Source: Hsuehochloa calcarea
Taxonomy: Eukaryota; Streptophyta; Magnoliopsida; Poales; Poaceae
Direction: 5' to 3'
DNA: 64,000 bases
Assembly: GCA_036346395.1 (NCBI GenBank)
Contig: CM070599.1
Coordinates: 10,717,232-10,781,231 of the forward strand
In this document: one piece after another, positions 22,387-34,234 of the stretch
How positions within the stretch are numbered: position 1 is the first letter of the stretch
Layout of the letters: every line of letters begins with the position of its first letter
The notes under the pieces: model-generated
The model's input: only the letters and a program-made list of their open reading frames with translations
Databases searched by the model: none
Told to the model about the DNA's origin: nothing
Translations under genes and position numbers: made by a program

Positions 22387-22709
22387 CTCTAATAATCATT
22401 TTGGATAATCTACATGGCTCCTAATGCTTAAAATGAACATCATATAGCCTTTTCCTCCCTTTTCTCCATCTTGATGATTTTATTGCCAAAGGGGGAGAAT
22501 TTTGGAGAGAAAAAGCCTTCTGGAGAAAAGCCTTGAGTTTTATGCGAAAATTGCTCTTTCATATTGCTCCTTCATCTCATCTCAAGTCTTTCTCTTTTGT
22601 CAACTTGGTCGTGAGATTATCTACTCTTGTTTAGACCTTGGTTGATTTTAAACTCAAACTCATCTTATGCTTTTTCGGTGTTTGTCAATATACTCATCAA
22701 GGGGGAGAT
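22387..22709 (+). other. Sirevirus 3' untranslated region with duplicated polypurine tract
   Basis: This is T-rich sequence resuming the copia element. AAAGGGGGAGA at 22488-22498 and AAGGGGGAGAT at 22699-22709 are two copies of the polypurine tract, the second abutting the 3' LTR. Repeated polypurine tracts are a known Sirevirus hallmark. Confidence 0.8.
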
Positions 22710-24352
22710 TGAGAGACCATGTGAGAGGTCCTCCACTCTGAGTGATGAGTATTTGACATCGTGGTTGAATAGGTTGAGAGTTGAGTTTTTCGGTATGGAC
22801 TGTTTCTGTGCTGAATCAGGGAAATCGGAACTACCGCTGTGTATGGAGCGGAAGTTCCGATAATCGGAACTACCGGCGTTGGAAATAGGAACTTCCGATT
22901 TACCTGGGTTTTGAGTTGGTGCAGAAATCGGAACTTCCGCACAAGGTAGCGGAGTGTCCGATATCTCGACATTGAGTGTTCCTCTGAGATGGTAATCGGA
23001 TTTGAAAATCTGGAAAGGCGGATGTTCCGAAGATCGGAAGTTCCGCAGTGTTAAGCGCGGAACTTCCGATAATCCTGACAAGTGCGGACGTTCCGGAAAT
23101 CGGAACTTCCGCAAGGTAAAGTGCGGAACTTCCGATTGTGTCCAGAACTGTGCAGAGAAGGATATTTTATGATTTTGATTCTGTATGAGTTTGAGTCTTA
23201 TACAAATGTTGATGCTATGATATTGTGCAATGCTATGTGATGTGTTTTTGTCTGTGTTGACTGCAGGACATCGAGACGAAGTCGTGGCGAGACACGAGGT
23301 GATCGGACTAGGCGCAGGCAGCGTTGAGGTCAGAACGGTCGGATGTGTCGAAGACGGCGTGAATCTTGAGGTGGTTGCGTGTCAAGGACAGCAAGGCGTA
23401 CGGGAGGCTTCCAGAAGGTGCGCAAGGGGCGAAACGGGGATTTCGCAAAGCGGCACAAGTGGAGGCGGTTCCGTTCGGGTGTAGCAGGCTTAATGGGTTG
23501 GAGGCCCATTAAGCAAAGGCTATAAATAGGGGAGAACCCTGGAGTTAGGGTTGACACTTCTGGAGATAAAATTAGGGTTTGCTTTGGAGAGTTTGTTTTG
23601 TTTTTTGGAGAGTGTTTGAGATGGAATGTACGAACTGAAATCTATTGTAATCATTCCTCTTTGCTTTACCTCTGTAATCCTTGTTTCAATCCAGTGAAAT
23701 CTGAGGTTTTGATTATTTGATTTTGCAACTCTTCCTCTCACTGTTTTTACGTTGAATATCTAGAGTTCGGTGTATCTTTTGATTTATCTTATGAGAGTGC
23801 ATGAAACTTGAGAGATAGAGTTGTTTTGATATTGCTAATATATCCTCAATGTTTCATGAGCTAAGAATCTAAGAATCTCTCGATTCACGGGTTTTGGTCT
23901 TTCTTTCGTATTCCTCAAGAAACCCGATTTTGCTTTGTTTGTTGAACCTTTGCTAGCAACTTCTTCTCAATATGGTCAAGATGTTGTTTAGGATGATATC
24001 CTGTGAAACTTGACCAGAGAAGAACAACAGATCAAAAGTAGTTTGGATTTTTGGGCAAAAACCGGCGTTACGTTCTTGATCGGGATAATCGAGCTTCGAT
24101 TTTATACAATGGAAGTACGCTAGCGGAACTTCGCGCCATACATCGGAACTACATAGCGGAACTTCCGCACCTTCTCGCCGGAGCTTCCGATTTCGGAAGA
24201 AATTTCTGAGGATTGTTTTTGTTATTTGATCTTGCTTCATTTACTTTCTTTAGATCTCCAGAGATCTTTGTAGGCTTATTATATACAGTAAAGGGGAGTA
24301 TTAATTTTTAGACACCATTCACACCCCCCTCTGTTGCCATTTCGGTCCTTCA
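22710..24352 (+). repeat. Sirevirus 3' LTR (1643 bp)
   Basis: Same boundaries (TGAGAGACC to TCCTTCA) as 2458-4112, followed by target duplication CAAAC at 24353-24357. The first palindrome array is better preserved here than in the 5' copy, while the second array (about 24088-24190) is worse. TATA box at 23521-23528. Confidence 0.92.
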
Positions 24353-24357
24353 CAAAC
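24353..24357. other. Target-site duplication, right (CAAAC)
   Basis: It matches 2453-2457. Confidence 0.9.
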
Positions 24358-25600
24358 CGTCTTCCTCGACCCCAATCCAAAACATTAGTTACAGTTCCAT
24401 CGTCCTCCAACCAACCACAAGACAATTAGCAGTTTAAAAGCAATAAATAGGGTTGTAATAAAATAGATTGCTGTCAGAGTACCATAAGAATCGTCGTGGT
24501 TCCAAGATCGACCTAGATTAGTCAACACCCGAGTATTGAGGCTACCCATACCAACCTAGGTTAACCGGCACCTTGATTCTCAAGATACCTAGGCTAACCT
24601 AAATCAGTCGGCACTTTGAAACCCACGATACCTAGACTAACCTAAATAAATCGGCGCCGTCTTATTTCCATGAGTCTCATCACCCAAAAATTGTTAAGAT
24701 CCGACACCCACGTATACGACTTACCTTAATCGTAGAAAAATTTGACAATGCCCAATGAAGCTTTGGTCTATTCCTTTTTCTTAGCCCAACACCCACTTTC
24801 CATTTTACCAACTTATCTCTACCACATGAAAATCCAGACAACAGTAACCGAGACACCCTATGGACCGATGGTCCATAAGCCAACAATGCATTGTGAGAGG
24901 GAATGGATAGAGCCATGCACAGAGAAAAGAAAAGGTAGCACAGCCGAAGCCATCCCCTGCAAAAAGTCTCAGTTTCCCCAATGCTTATCACAAAGCTTCA
25001 CACAGAGCCATCCCCATCCCCATCCCATTTCTCTCAGCCGAAGGTAAGAAAGCTCAGGAACACCACAAAGCCTCACCAGAACGCAAGCCAAGCCACAACA
25101 CCACCTTTGCTCATCCATAGGAAGCACAGAGAAGGAAGACCGCAGGAAGCAAGGAGAGCACCAACGAGTGGTCATCACCATTACGGCGATGACCAGCCCA
25201 CCAGCGTTGACATCCCATTCCCAATCAGAACACCGCAAGGTAGCCCACATCATCTTTTCATTTTGCTATCATTTCACATAGCAACCCCATGCTCAGTTGT
25301 CATATCATTCACCCATATAGCCCAAAACCATAGCAGCCCTCTGTAGTTTTTCATCCATTCGAGCACATCACAGAGCATTAGAGGGGAGCAGAGTAGAGAG
25401 TAAGGATGAAGGGGATAGTTTTACCTCAGTGCGGTTTTACCTCAGTGCGCAACAGAGGCGACACCACCACCGACAGCCACCGCAACAACACCACCATGTG
25501 CATACATCAACCCAACCCACCTCAACGAGTAGCAAGCCCACATCCAACACCATGTTCATGCATCATTCAACAAACAACATCAGAAAAATAACACCAAATC
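24358..25600. other. Unassigned intergenic DNA with a degenerate short repeat
   Basis: There is no recognisable gene. Positions 24511-24660 contain four imperfect copies of an ACCTAG-CTAACCTAAATCAGTCGGCAC-like unit starting at about 24511, 24554, 24587 and 24630 (spacing 43, 33, 43). The remainder, 24700-25600, is of mixed composition with short chance ORFs on both strands and could be an eroded LTR. Confidence 0.45.
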
Positions 25601-26277
25601 AAAACTAAAAATGAACAAAGGGAGGGGGTGCACTGGGAGCAGCCGAGCGCACGGGGCCGGGGGTGTGAGAGAAACGGGGTGGAGTAGGGTGCCGAGGGTG
25701 GCTAGACCCGGGCCAAGGGGAACCGAGGCGGCACGTGGTGCATTTTTTCCTATTAGTGCTTGCTTTCAGAAAAGAGATGAGCTAAAAAATATGATAATGA
25801 ACAGAGATGAGTCATCTAGTGCATTTTTGCTATTAATGCTTGCTGAGTACGTAAGTACTCAACCTTGTTAGTATTCTCCTTTGTTAGATCCTACTCCGGC
25901 TGGAAACTATCCCGCGTGGGACGATGGATACGTAGGTACCGAAGAAACCGCAGGTGGCGAGGGCGCGGGCTATGAAGACCAAGGTGAGATGGACGTCCTA
26001 TTCGACGCGTGGGACGAGTAGACGACCAGAGGAGCAGAGAAGGCAAGCGAGAGGACTCAGTCCCATTTTGAAGTTGTAAATTACTAATTGTAAAGACCAT
26101 AGCCTTGCGTGGCTACTGTTGTAATAAAGTTGTACAGTTTTTATCTTATTGTTTTGCTGCGTTAACTCTGGTAAAGGCTTGCTATTTGTCGGAGTTGTGT
26201 TCTACCGGACAAACGAATAGTAATCCGTATGGTTAAGTGTGATTAACCTTCAGGGTAATAACACGGGGTGTCGCAAC
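25601..26277 (+). repeat. Probable LTR 3' fragment of a gypsy element
   Basis: The sequence has the R/U5-like layout of grass gypsy LTRs. It includes a GAGTACGTAAGTACTCAACC motif (25846-25865), a GTTGTAATAAAGTTGTACAG stretch resembling a polyadenylation region (26119-26138) and an end in GGGTGTCGCAACA (about 26277). A direct repeat of about 26 bp (25738-25764 and 25818-25843) lies upstream. Neither a start nor a partner LTR is present, so this is a fragment. Confidence 0.45.
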
Positions 26278-26700
26278 ATCCTCCAGCTTTGGGTCTGGAA
26301 GCGGTTCCCTGAACTTAACCACCCGTGACCCTGATGTCCGTGGCGTGCCAAGGGTTGCCCAGTGGCATGATGTTCACAAGGTGTTCAACCTACGTTCACG
26401 CAGTGTTCATGTCTCCAAGGGAGTTTGAGTGGAGGCCCTATGGATGTAGCAGCATTGCTCCGCCACCTGAGAAGGGTGGCTGTTGGGTCCATGGCCGGGA
26501 TATATCAAGAAATAAACGACTGCTATCCTTTGCACAATGTTTGCGTGCTTGTGAGCTTGTGGGCATCTGCTGCATTGAGCAGTACCATCCACATTCAGGC
26601 TTGATGTTGTTCTTTGCACTTCATCAGTGTCTGCTACCTGCTTCCATTTCTAAATGCTAAAATCATTACAGTTGCTCCTGTTGGTCGAGACCCGTAGGCT
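26278..26700 (+). pseudogene. Plant mobile domain (aminotransferase-like) gene fragment
   Basis: Translated pieces in two or three frames resemble the plant mobile domain. They are LQLWVWKRFPELNHP at the start, then an RVAQWHDV-like piece, EWRPYGCSS near 26430, and an IEQYHPH...LHQ piece near 26575-26640. That last motif resembles the EYHPHRV..QFG..Q signature of the family. Such domains occur in host MAIN/MAIL-type proteins and in some Mutator-like and gypsy transposons. The fragment has stops and frameshifts, with no start or end, and sits exactly at an LTR edge. Recognition is by eye and moderately secure. Confidence 0.55.
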
Positions 26701-27119
26701 ATTTTTGGTTCCTTCATAAGGCCTGCTAAAAATTAGGAAATTATGGCTTCCCATTTCTGATCCAAATAGGTAAATTAGTTGAACAACCTCAATTGTTTCC
26801 AAACCAGGACAAAACCTCCATCCGCACAATTAATACCTGAAATTGTCGTTGTTAGACAACACCAAATGTACAAGTCAAGGGGCTATATGCATAATTGATA
26901 TTTACTGTGCCTTGTAATTGTTTTATATGTGCACTTGTTGTCAATAATCATGTTTTGTTTTTCAATGGCAGAATTGTTCATTAAGGCAAAGGGATGGGTG
27001 GTGGATTTTACTGGTAAAACTACTCTGTTCTCTGCGTGCGTCTTCCATTTGTTTTCTTTCCTGTTCATATATGCATCAACAACTTCTTGTTGATCAGGAT
27101 TTGGTAGCTTGGTTACACG
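26701..27119. other. Unassigned AT-rich DNA
   Basis: No motif or ORF that I can support lies between the plant-mobile-domain fragment and the minus-strand gag. Confidence 0.4.
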
Positions 27120-27682
27120 ATAGCAACAGATGAACTTGTGTGATCTCCAGATGAAAGTTTGGAGGCTTGTCCCTCTGCCATGGCTATTTGAGCTTCGGTG
27201 AAGTCTTCAGCAGCTGGGTCTTGTGTAGCTTCAGGTACTGCAGTCTCTCCTTGTGCTGCAGATTCTTCGTCGGCCACGGAGCTTTCGCCGCTGTGAGCAG
27301 CGAGATAATTCTCCCACCAAGCAGCAGCTGCTCCCTTGAGTTGGTGAGTAGCGAAATCTACTTTATCCTCTTCTGAGCATCTAGCCAGGCGAAGTTTCTT
27401 TTATGTATCCCTGAGCCAGTCCTCTGCCTCCAGGGGTTCTATGGCAGACGCCAAGGTAAGGGGTCTTGTACTCAGGAAATCTGCAAATTTAGAGTGGCGA
27501 TCGGTCGCTCGATCTCTTGGGCGCAGCGATTGCTCAAGGATTTGTGTCTGCTGAAACATTACTTGCGCCATGGTTGGGTTGGCTGGCGGTGGAGGAGGCA
27601 GGTCTTGAACTTGTCCACGACCGCGGCCATGACCAGTTGCGAAAGCACCACGAGGTGGGGCAACAGCTCTTCGGAGCGGCAT
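27120..27682 (-). pseudogene. gag: Gypsy gag N-terminal half (minus strand)
   Basis: The frame from 27682 leftward starts MPLRRAVAPPRG, passes through a Pro-rich PPPPPANPTMAQVMFQQ segment and reaches a retrotransposon gag motif, PLEAEDWLRD. An in-frame stop lies at about 27401. After it the same frame continues as gag-like sequence (KLRLARCSEEDKVDFATHQL, then AAAWWENY) to about 27120, where homology ends. No zinc knuckle is reached. The single stop suggests a nonsense change rather than a frameshift. Confidence 0.8.
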
Positions 27683-27985
27683 CTGAGAGAATAACCTAGG
27701 TTAGGACTAAAATATATATATGAGGGTTCACTAGCCCTCTAAGGCACTCAGAAAGCCACAAACCAAACGAGAAAAACAAACAATTGCCATACAAAGCCTT
27801 AAGGGCTACACTGCATTAATAATACGAGGTTAAGTGTTTACATGACTTATAAAACAAAGCATATAGGCTATGCTAAGCCATGACACTGGTTACAACACAT
27901 AGTCTACAAAGGGGAAACAGAGAAAGAGTGCTTGCAACCCAAAATACTGCCTAGCAAGCACTACAAACTACCCTGAAACTAAGCT

Positions 27986-28906
27986 CGACTACTCCTCCAT
28001 CGGGAGCTGGCCACTGCCAATGGCGCTGCCGCCCGGGGAGCTGGAGCGGCTCGGTGAGCTGGTGCGGGAGCGGTCGTTGCCGAGACTGGGCGACGGGGAG
28101 CAGGAACGCGAACAACTGAGGTGGCGCCGACGGCTGGGTCCTCCAAGGTCAACGGCAGGCAGCGGACTAGGACGCCGCACGCTCTTGCGCGCGGTCATCC
28201 TCGTGCGGGCTCCTCTGGGGAGAAGTAGCCAAACGATCATCCTGTTGCTGGAGGCGGCGTTTGGCTGAGGAGGAGGTGCTGGGGCGGTGATCCTGGCAGC
28301 CGCGGTGAGTCGCGTCAGCCTGGCGATGGCGGCATCCCTTTCTCGCTTAGTTTCTCGGTGGGCTTCACTCTCCCTGAGCAAGTTGTGGCGGAGTGTGTCG
28401 GAGTGCTCATAGTTGGAGGTGAGGAGCATCCGTAGCTGGGAGACTTCGCCCTCGACGGCGTTGATGGACGCTGTCATAGCTTGGGTCAGCTGGACCTGGT
28501 GCGTCCAGCGGGGGTCGTCGTCGCTGGTGTCGGTGACCTCCGGGAAGCGCTCCCCCTCGAGCAGGTACGGGAAGTGACGGTAGGGCGAACACTGTAGGAG
28601 ACCCCTGTGCATCCCACACAGGCGAGCGGTGGTGAAGCGCGCAGCATCCTGAACGGCGTTCGCACAACTGGTCCGGGGTGCCGGGGCCTGGAAGGTGTGA
28701 GTAGTAAACTCACCGTCTCAAGCATAGAGGAAAACCTCCATGGTCCAATACTCTCTGCCCAGGATATGGATCGCATGGCCCCTGAAGATAGGCGAACGGT
28801 AGTACCCCAAATATAGCATAAGCTGCCGGAGAATGGCCACGTACTGGCCAACTTCCTCTCCATGGGAGAAAAAGTCCCAAGGGTCCGCAGATGATGGAGC
28901 AGCCAT
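27986..28906 (-). pseudogene. Leader ORF upstream of gag, coiled-coil, function unknown
   Basis: A reading frame starts at 28906 (MAAPSSADPWDFFSHGEEVG) and includes GREYWTMEVFLYA. It changes frame near 28718-28600 and continues as ORF 28612-27989. That second part has a heptad-rich stretch (LRHNLLRESEAHRETKRERD) followed by a Ser/Arg/Pro low-complexity tail. It lies between the primer-binding site and gag, where some grass gypsy elements carry an extra coiled-coil ORF. I do not recognise its family. The stop before the frame change means it is broken as written. Confidence 0.55.
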
Positions 28907-29090
28907 CTACAATTTTGAAACAAGAGGAAGAGTCAGTAAAACATAATGAAAGTAAGGCAAGTATAGAACTAAGAGTGGTGAGCAAAAGCAATAAGTACGC
29001 TATATTTTCCCCAAAATTTTTCTTAAATTTTGAAAATAAGACTTAAGTCCTTAGGCTCGACCGTTCTAGCTAAGAATCCTACAGTCGTAT

Positions 29091-29102
29091 GCTCTGATAC
29101 CA
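29091..29102 (-). other. Primer-binding site (minus strand)
   Basis: GCTCTGATACCA on the plus strand is TGGTATCAGAGC on the minus strand, the iMet-type site, four bases from the LTR end at 29107. Confidence 0.85.
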
Positions 29103-29106
29103 GCTC

Positions 29107-32100
29107 TGTCGGACCCGGATTTTTAAATCCAGATTCCTCTGTGAAATCACCGCACTACTCCTTGGATCAGTAGGTAGCACTCACAGTACACATTGCTGAT
29201 TCATTTCATGCATCGCAGACCAAACCAGACTTAATATTACAACCACAGAGTTAAGCAGACCACGTCGGGTCGAGTTACAAAAGAGGGCCGATCAGGCCAA
29301 ATAAGTTCATTACACAGATTAAAGAAATAGATGCGGAAGCAAAAGGGCAGGGTGCAACTCCCCACAAGCAAGCGACTGCGGTGACTTACGTACAACCGAT
29401 ATTAACCAAAGAGTTTGTGAATATTAGTTGTACGCTAGCACCTGCAGAGCCAGCTAGACTGTGGCGAGCCCAAGCCTAAGGCCTACACTACTCCTCGCTT
29501 TGATCTGGACCGTCGACTCCTTGATCCTCGTAGTATGCGTAGTCGTCTTGATCAGCGGAATCTGGGGTTTTGGGGAAAGAACGAGTTTGAGCACAACTAT
29601 CGTGCTCGCGAGACAACACAACAGATTCAATATTTAATATGCATGGTTAATCAAGGGTGGCTCGGGTTATTTTATTTGCACAAAGCAACACTTGTAAATA
29701 CACATAATAGAAAATCCTATTACCTAGCGCATTTTGACTAAAACATGATTCCTTAAAAGAGAATAGTTATGCAATAGTAAATACAGCGGAGGCTACCTCC
29801 ACCTCATGCTTATTTTTAGATGGTGGTTACCCCCACCTATTAACAACACTGGGTAAGACTACCCAGGGAAGACCAAAACAATGGCAACACGAGCCCTGCA
29901 AAATTTCATTCCACCCACAAAGTTTTTGAAACAGAACTATATCTTGCAAGTTCCTATGCCCGCCCGTGACCGGGGGCACGGCTGTTCGAACAGTTTTATT
30001 CTCTGCAGATATTGTACATCTTTACCCACAAGAGGCAATCATCTTGATATGTACACACGTTTCCTTAGACATGTCAATCAAGGGAGATTACCACAAGGCC
30101 TTTACAATGCATCCTCCAGTGTTTGTTCACCCGCTAAGGTTTCGCTTGAGAGTGGTTACACTCTCGCACCCGCGTCAACCATGCCCCCAAACCCCCCTTG
30201 CGCCAAGAACTCCCCAACCCATAGGCTCAGAGGCCTATGGCGTTGCGAGACATCTACCTGGTGTAACTAGTACTGTGGGACCCAAATTATTTGGCCAGGT
30301 CGACACCATTATAGACTTTTGGTTGCACTGTAATGCGATAGGGGGTCATCACAGGATTAGGTCCTTAAAGTTATCTGGGCGGCTCATACCACATAGCAAC
30401 ACATACCAACATATCCTGGGCTGCATTAGCACCCAACCACATACCCTCCAACATACTATCCGCCCAGATGGGGTATTAGCAAGTTTTTAGGGTTTTGAGG
30501 AGAGTAAAACAAATTAATTCAACTATTTTAGTCATTTACCCCAATGACTGCCCAAAACAATTTTCATGTATAAAGAATGATAATTGGGGTAGTTAATACC
30601 CCGGCACTCAAGCAAGGCTAGCGTGGCACTTGAGTACGAACTATAACTAATAGTTTACCATATAAATACTAGGGTGACAAGGATCAGGATCTTCAATTAA
30701 CAAGGACATGGTATAATAATTACTTAATAATCAAATGAGCATTTAGCTACCTTAAGACCATTTATCATACATTTGCATAAAAATTAAAGCATGCAGTTTG
30801 CTATTTTAACAGAACATAGTTTGCATAAAATGTAGGTTCAACATGGTCAAAGTGTTGACTCGCCTGGGTCAAGGGTTGAAGAATCTAGGTATCCTTGAGT
30901 GTGGTCGAGGTTGGGGTCTCCGGCTTCTTCGTACTCTACTCGGACGATCGCACCGGAAATAAAGAAACATACCAAATAAATACAACATCCATAATAAATG
31001 AATTCAAACATAAGTCAAACCAGTGCCATAATATAGGTTTTGAAATTACAAATTTTTGGGCACAAGTTTCATAATTTTCAGAGTTATAATGAAAAAGATA
31101 TAAATTTTTGAAACTTTCAAGCGATTTTTCAATTAAACAAAAAATCCAAAATTCCAAAAATCTGGAAAATCTCCGCAAACACGTGGCCTCCGGCCCACGG
31201 CAGACAAGGCGTGGACCGGTCCACGACGGGCGCTGCTTGGCGCGTCAGACCGGCAAGTGGGCCCAGCATTTGCCGCCGCGTGATCTTTGCGGTGGGGCCC
31301 ACCCGCCCGCGTCGCTCACTGAGGATAAGGCCGGGGCGACGCGTTCTCCCTAACGTGTCGCCTCGTCTTCTCCGTCGCGCGGAGAAGGCGAGGGGGCGGC
31401 AGAGAAAAAGAGAGAGGGTGAGAAAGAGAGAGAGCGGGGGAGAAAGAGGGAGCGGGAGCGGGAGCGCACGGCGACAGGGAGGGAGAGGGGGAAGGGAGCG
31501 GCGGCTCGGGCCGGAGGCGAGGAAGGAGCCGAGGCGGAGACGGAGGCGGCGGCGACGGGGACGAGCGGAGGAGGAAAGGCGATGGTGGCTGGAAGCGAAG
31601 AAGGAGGCGGCGGTTCGGTGGGGGAAGATGAAGAGGCGGGGGCAGAGGAGATGAAGGGGCGGGGCGGCTTAAATAGCCCGGGAAGAGAAGCGCGGAGGAG
31701 GTGGCCTCGGGGAGAAGAGCCGGATGGCGGAGCTATAGGGGATGGGCGCGGCAGGGCATGGGCGACCGGACGGAGAAGCCGAGGCGCGCAGGGAGGAGGC
31801 GCGCTACGCGAGGAGGAGGCGCGGCTGCCGCGGGCAAAGGCAAAGCCGGGAGCGGCGGTGGCGCCGGAGAGAGTAGGAGAGAGGAGGGGTGCGGGTCAAC
31901 GCGACAGAGCGGGGCGAGGCGACCGAGGAGGGCGACGACGGAGTTACGGGGCGGCAACCGAGGCGCGGCGACGAGGTCGAGGCGAGCACTACGCGAGGTT
32001 GCGCGGCAGGGCATGGGCGCTCGGCGGGGCGGCCGGAGTGAGGCGGGAGCCGAGTCACGGGGCGCGGCTGGGAGGAAGGCCGGGCCGAACGGAGCCCCAA

Positions 32101-32219
32101 GCCGAGGTAAAAACCCTAAACCGAAGTTCCAAATTTTTTTGAAATAGAAATTTTAGGTTTTTGGGAAGTTTTGAAATTGAAACCGGTTGTTCTTGATTTC
32201 TTAGAAAATGGATGTTACA
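29107..32219 (-). repeat. Gypsy 5' LTR on minus strand (3113 bp)
   Basis: On the minus strand it begins TGTAACATCCATTTTC at 32219 and ends GGTCCGACA at 29107. A TATTTAAG-type promoter box on the minus strand lies near 31668-31675. Downstream on the minus strand (31370-31640) is a pyrimidine-rich tract, seen as GA-rich on plus, typical of an LTR leader. Large open frames in 31.2-32.1 kb are products of this GC-rich composition. Confidence 0.82.
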
Positions 32220-34192
32220 ATATGCACACCTCTTGTGTCAGAATCCACTTTACGTTGTAAAAAAGAAAGAAAGATAGGAGCAACTATGATGGTTACATCA
32301 ACAGTGTGTTCTTCCACTTTATTGCTATATTTTTTTTCCTTCTCAGTTCTCAAGAATTCATACCAGATATTTTACTTAGCTAGAACTACACAAAAGTAAA
32401 TATGTAAATCGTTAGTGAGAGGATAAAGGGTAGATAGATTCGGAATGGTAGGAGTTTATGTTAAGGATTTTGTTACAGGAAAACTAAACTTTCTCTTTTT
32501 TGTTGGCAAACTCGATTCTTTTTTTTCTGTTACTGCCAATGATATCTTATTTGAAATGTTTTTTTGTTGCAACAGGGGAACGACATACTATATAAGCTAC
32601 TTGACAATAACCGAACTAACATTTGCACGATTGCTTATTCAGCACCAGACATGAGAACACTACGATATGCTTCAGTACCTTTGTTGCATTACTCATCAAT
32701 CATGATTGGTACTGTTTTGCTTTCTGCAATTTCAGTTCATAGAATAATTGACAATCTTTGCCTATTAGTCACAAGAAATCCAGATATTACCCGAATTATT
32801 TTTGGAGTTTCTATCAATTGAATAAACATGAATGAAAAGTCATTTTGTTCACCACCACAACACATAAATTTCACCTTAATTGTTTTTAGTTTGTGAGTCT
32901 CAAAATTTGGAATATTGTTTATGTCTGATACATGGATTTCTTGTAGGATACCTGATACTCCAATGTTCTTTATCTTGGATGGGAGAACGGCCTTCAAGTT
33001 GTAATTACAACGCGAGTTTCCTTGTCCTCATCAATTAGCTTTTTTTTTCTAGGTAATGGTCACTTACAAATGAGAACCATGTACTATTTAAGGGCAGTCA
33101 AAACCGCTTTGCTTGAAATGTAATTTTTTTTCCTTTTAGCCTTTGCAGATGCTGCTCATCAGATATTGAGCGTACATCTTTGTGTAACAGCTTAATATGT
33201 TTTTAATTAAAATGGAAGTAGTAGTTTGAGATAAATTAAATTATTCATTTATAACTGTTCTAACACTGACCGGCTTGTCGAGTATTTGTTATCCCGTAAC
33301 AACGCATGCGCACTTGGCTAGTAGAAAAATAAATAGGATCCGTACATAGCCAAATGACAGGATAAGCATCGCTGCATCAGGCGTCCGATGCAAATGGATC
33401 TGACCAAGTTAGTTCTGGTCTTCTGTCCTCCCGTGGCTTCCATTGGAATTGGAGTCCCCGGGACCAACAACACTTGTCCATTTTTTTTTCGTTTCTTTTC
33501 TGCTTGCAACCTGAATCCTAAAACATGGCATAACTAACTAAGACCTGAAAGTATAGTATTAAAATTACATCCAATGGGACACCGTTTTGTAACTTCTACT
33601 TAATATGAAAAGTCATCCAACACGTGTCCCATTGCTAGCTAGCAGGATACTGAGAGAACACCCTAAATGCGTGTCCACACCTCAATTGTCACCCATCACA
33701 TAGATACATGTCATTCTATTGCACTAACAACTAATCCTTGCAACATTAACATCATGTGGCAGGTAAACACAGATATGAGTAAATCCTAGCCTTATCAGAC
33801 GGGCACAATGAGCAAATGCACTACGAGAGGCAAACTAAATCATGTTCGATTGGGCAATATATAAAGCGGGTTTGTTAATTTTTAGTTGTCTGAAATTTTT
33901 TTATCCAACAGTTATCTATAATTATATGGTACTAAGCCTTACAGTACGAAGTGATGTGTAATTTTAGTACAGCTCTACTATAACTTTTAGTTCTATTTGT
34001 TTTTGTATTTGGTTCACCTAGATTTACTTTGTCTAATTTATAATATTTTTTTAATATTTATAGGGTTTACCTACATTTACTTTTTCTAGTTTAGGTTTTT
34101 TATCTCAACATAGAAACTTGTAGTTTCCATTGTATCCAAATCTTACGGCAAAGAAAGGTGACCGATGAATAAATGAATTTCAGTCACCTGAA

Positions 34193-34234
<42 letters not shown>

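Larger units (their letters stand above)
2458..24352 (+). mobile_element. Sirevirus-type Ty1/copia retrotransposon, split by a nested gypsy element
   Basis: The element is bounded by LTRs at 2458-4112 and 22710-24352, both starting TGAGAGACC and ending TCCTTCA. It is flanked by a 5-bp target duplication CAAAC (2453-2457 and 24353-24357). The primer-binding site follows the 5' LTR, and two AAGGGGGAGA polypurine tracts precede the 3' LTR. Domain order is gag, protease, integrase, reverse transcriptase, RNase H, which is diagnostic of Ty1/copia. The large coiled-coil gag, LTR dyad arrays and repeated polypurine tract are known Sirevirus features. The element's own sequence is 2458-10500 plus 22387-24352; the middle is the nested gypsy insertion. 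Coding regions are frameshifted, so it is non-autonomous as written. Confidence 0.92.
27120..32219 (-). mobile_element. Minus-strand Tekay-like gypsy remnant (LTR, PBS, leader ORF, gag; rest missing)
   Basis: Read on the minus strand: an LTR from 32219 to 29107 (TGTAACATCC to GGTCCGACA), a primer-binding site at 29102-29091, a leader ORF (28906-27986), a spacer, then gag truncated near 27120. No protease, pol or 3' LTR remains, so about two thirds of the element is absent. Start and end motifs match those of the LTR at 54309-58092, placing both in the same broad chromovirus group. Confidence 0.82.

Noticed and set aside
29881..30490. ORFs of 129 and 174 codons
   Set aside because: They are antisense to the minus-strand gypsy LTR, overlap each other and have no recognisable motif.
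31211..32147. Overlapping 147-186 codon ORFs on plus strand
   Set aside because: They lie antisense in a GC/GA-rich LTR leader, with Arg/Gly/Ala composition and no domains.
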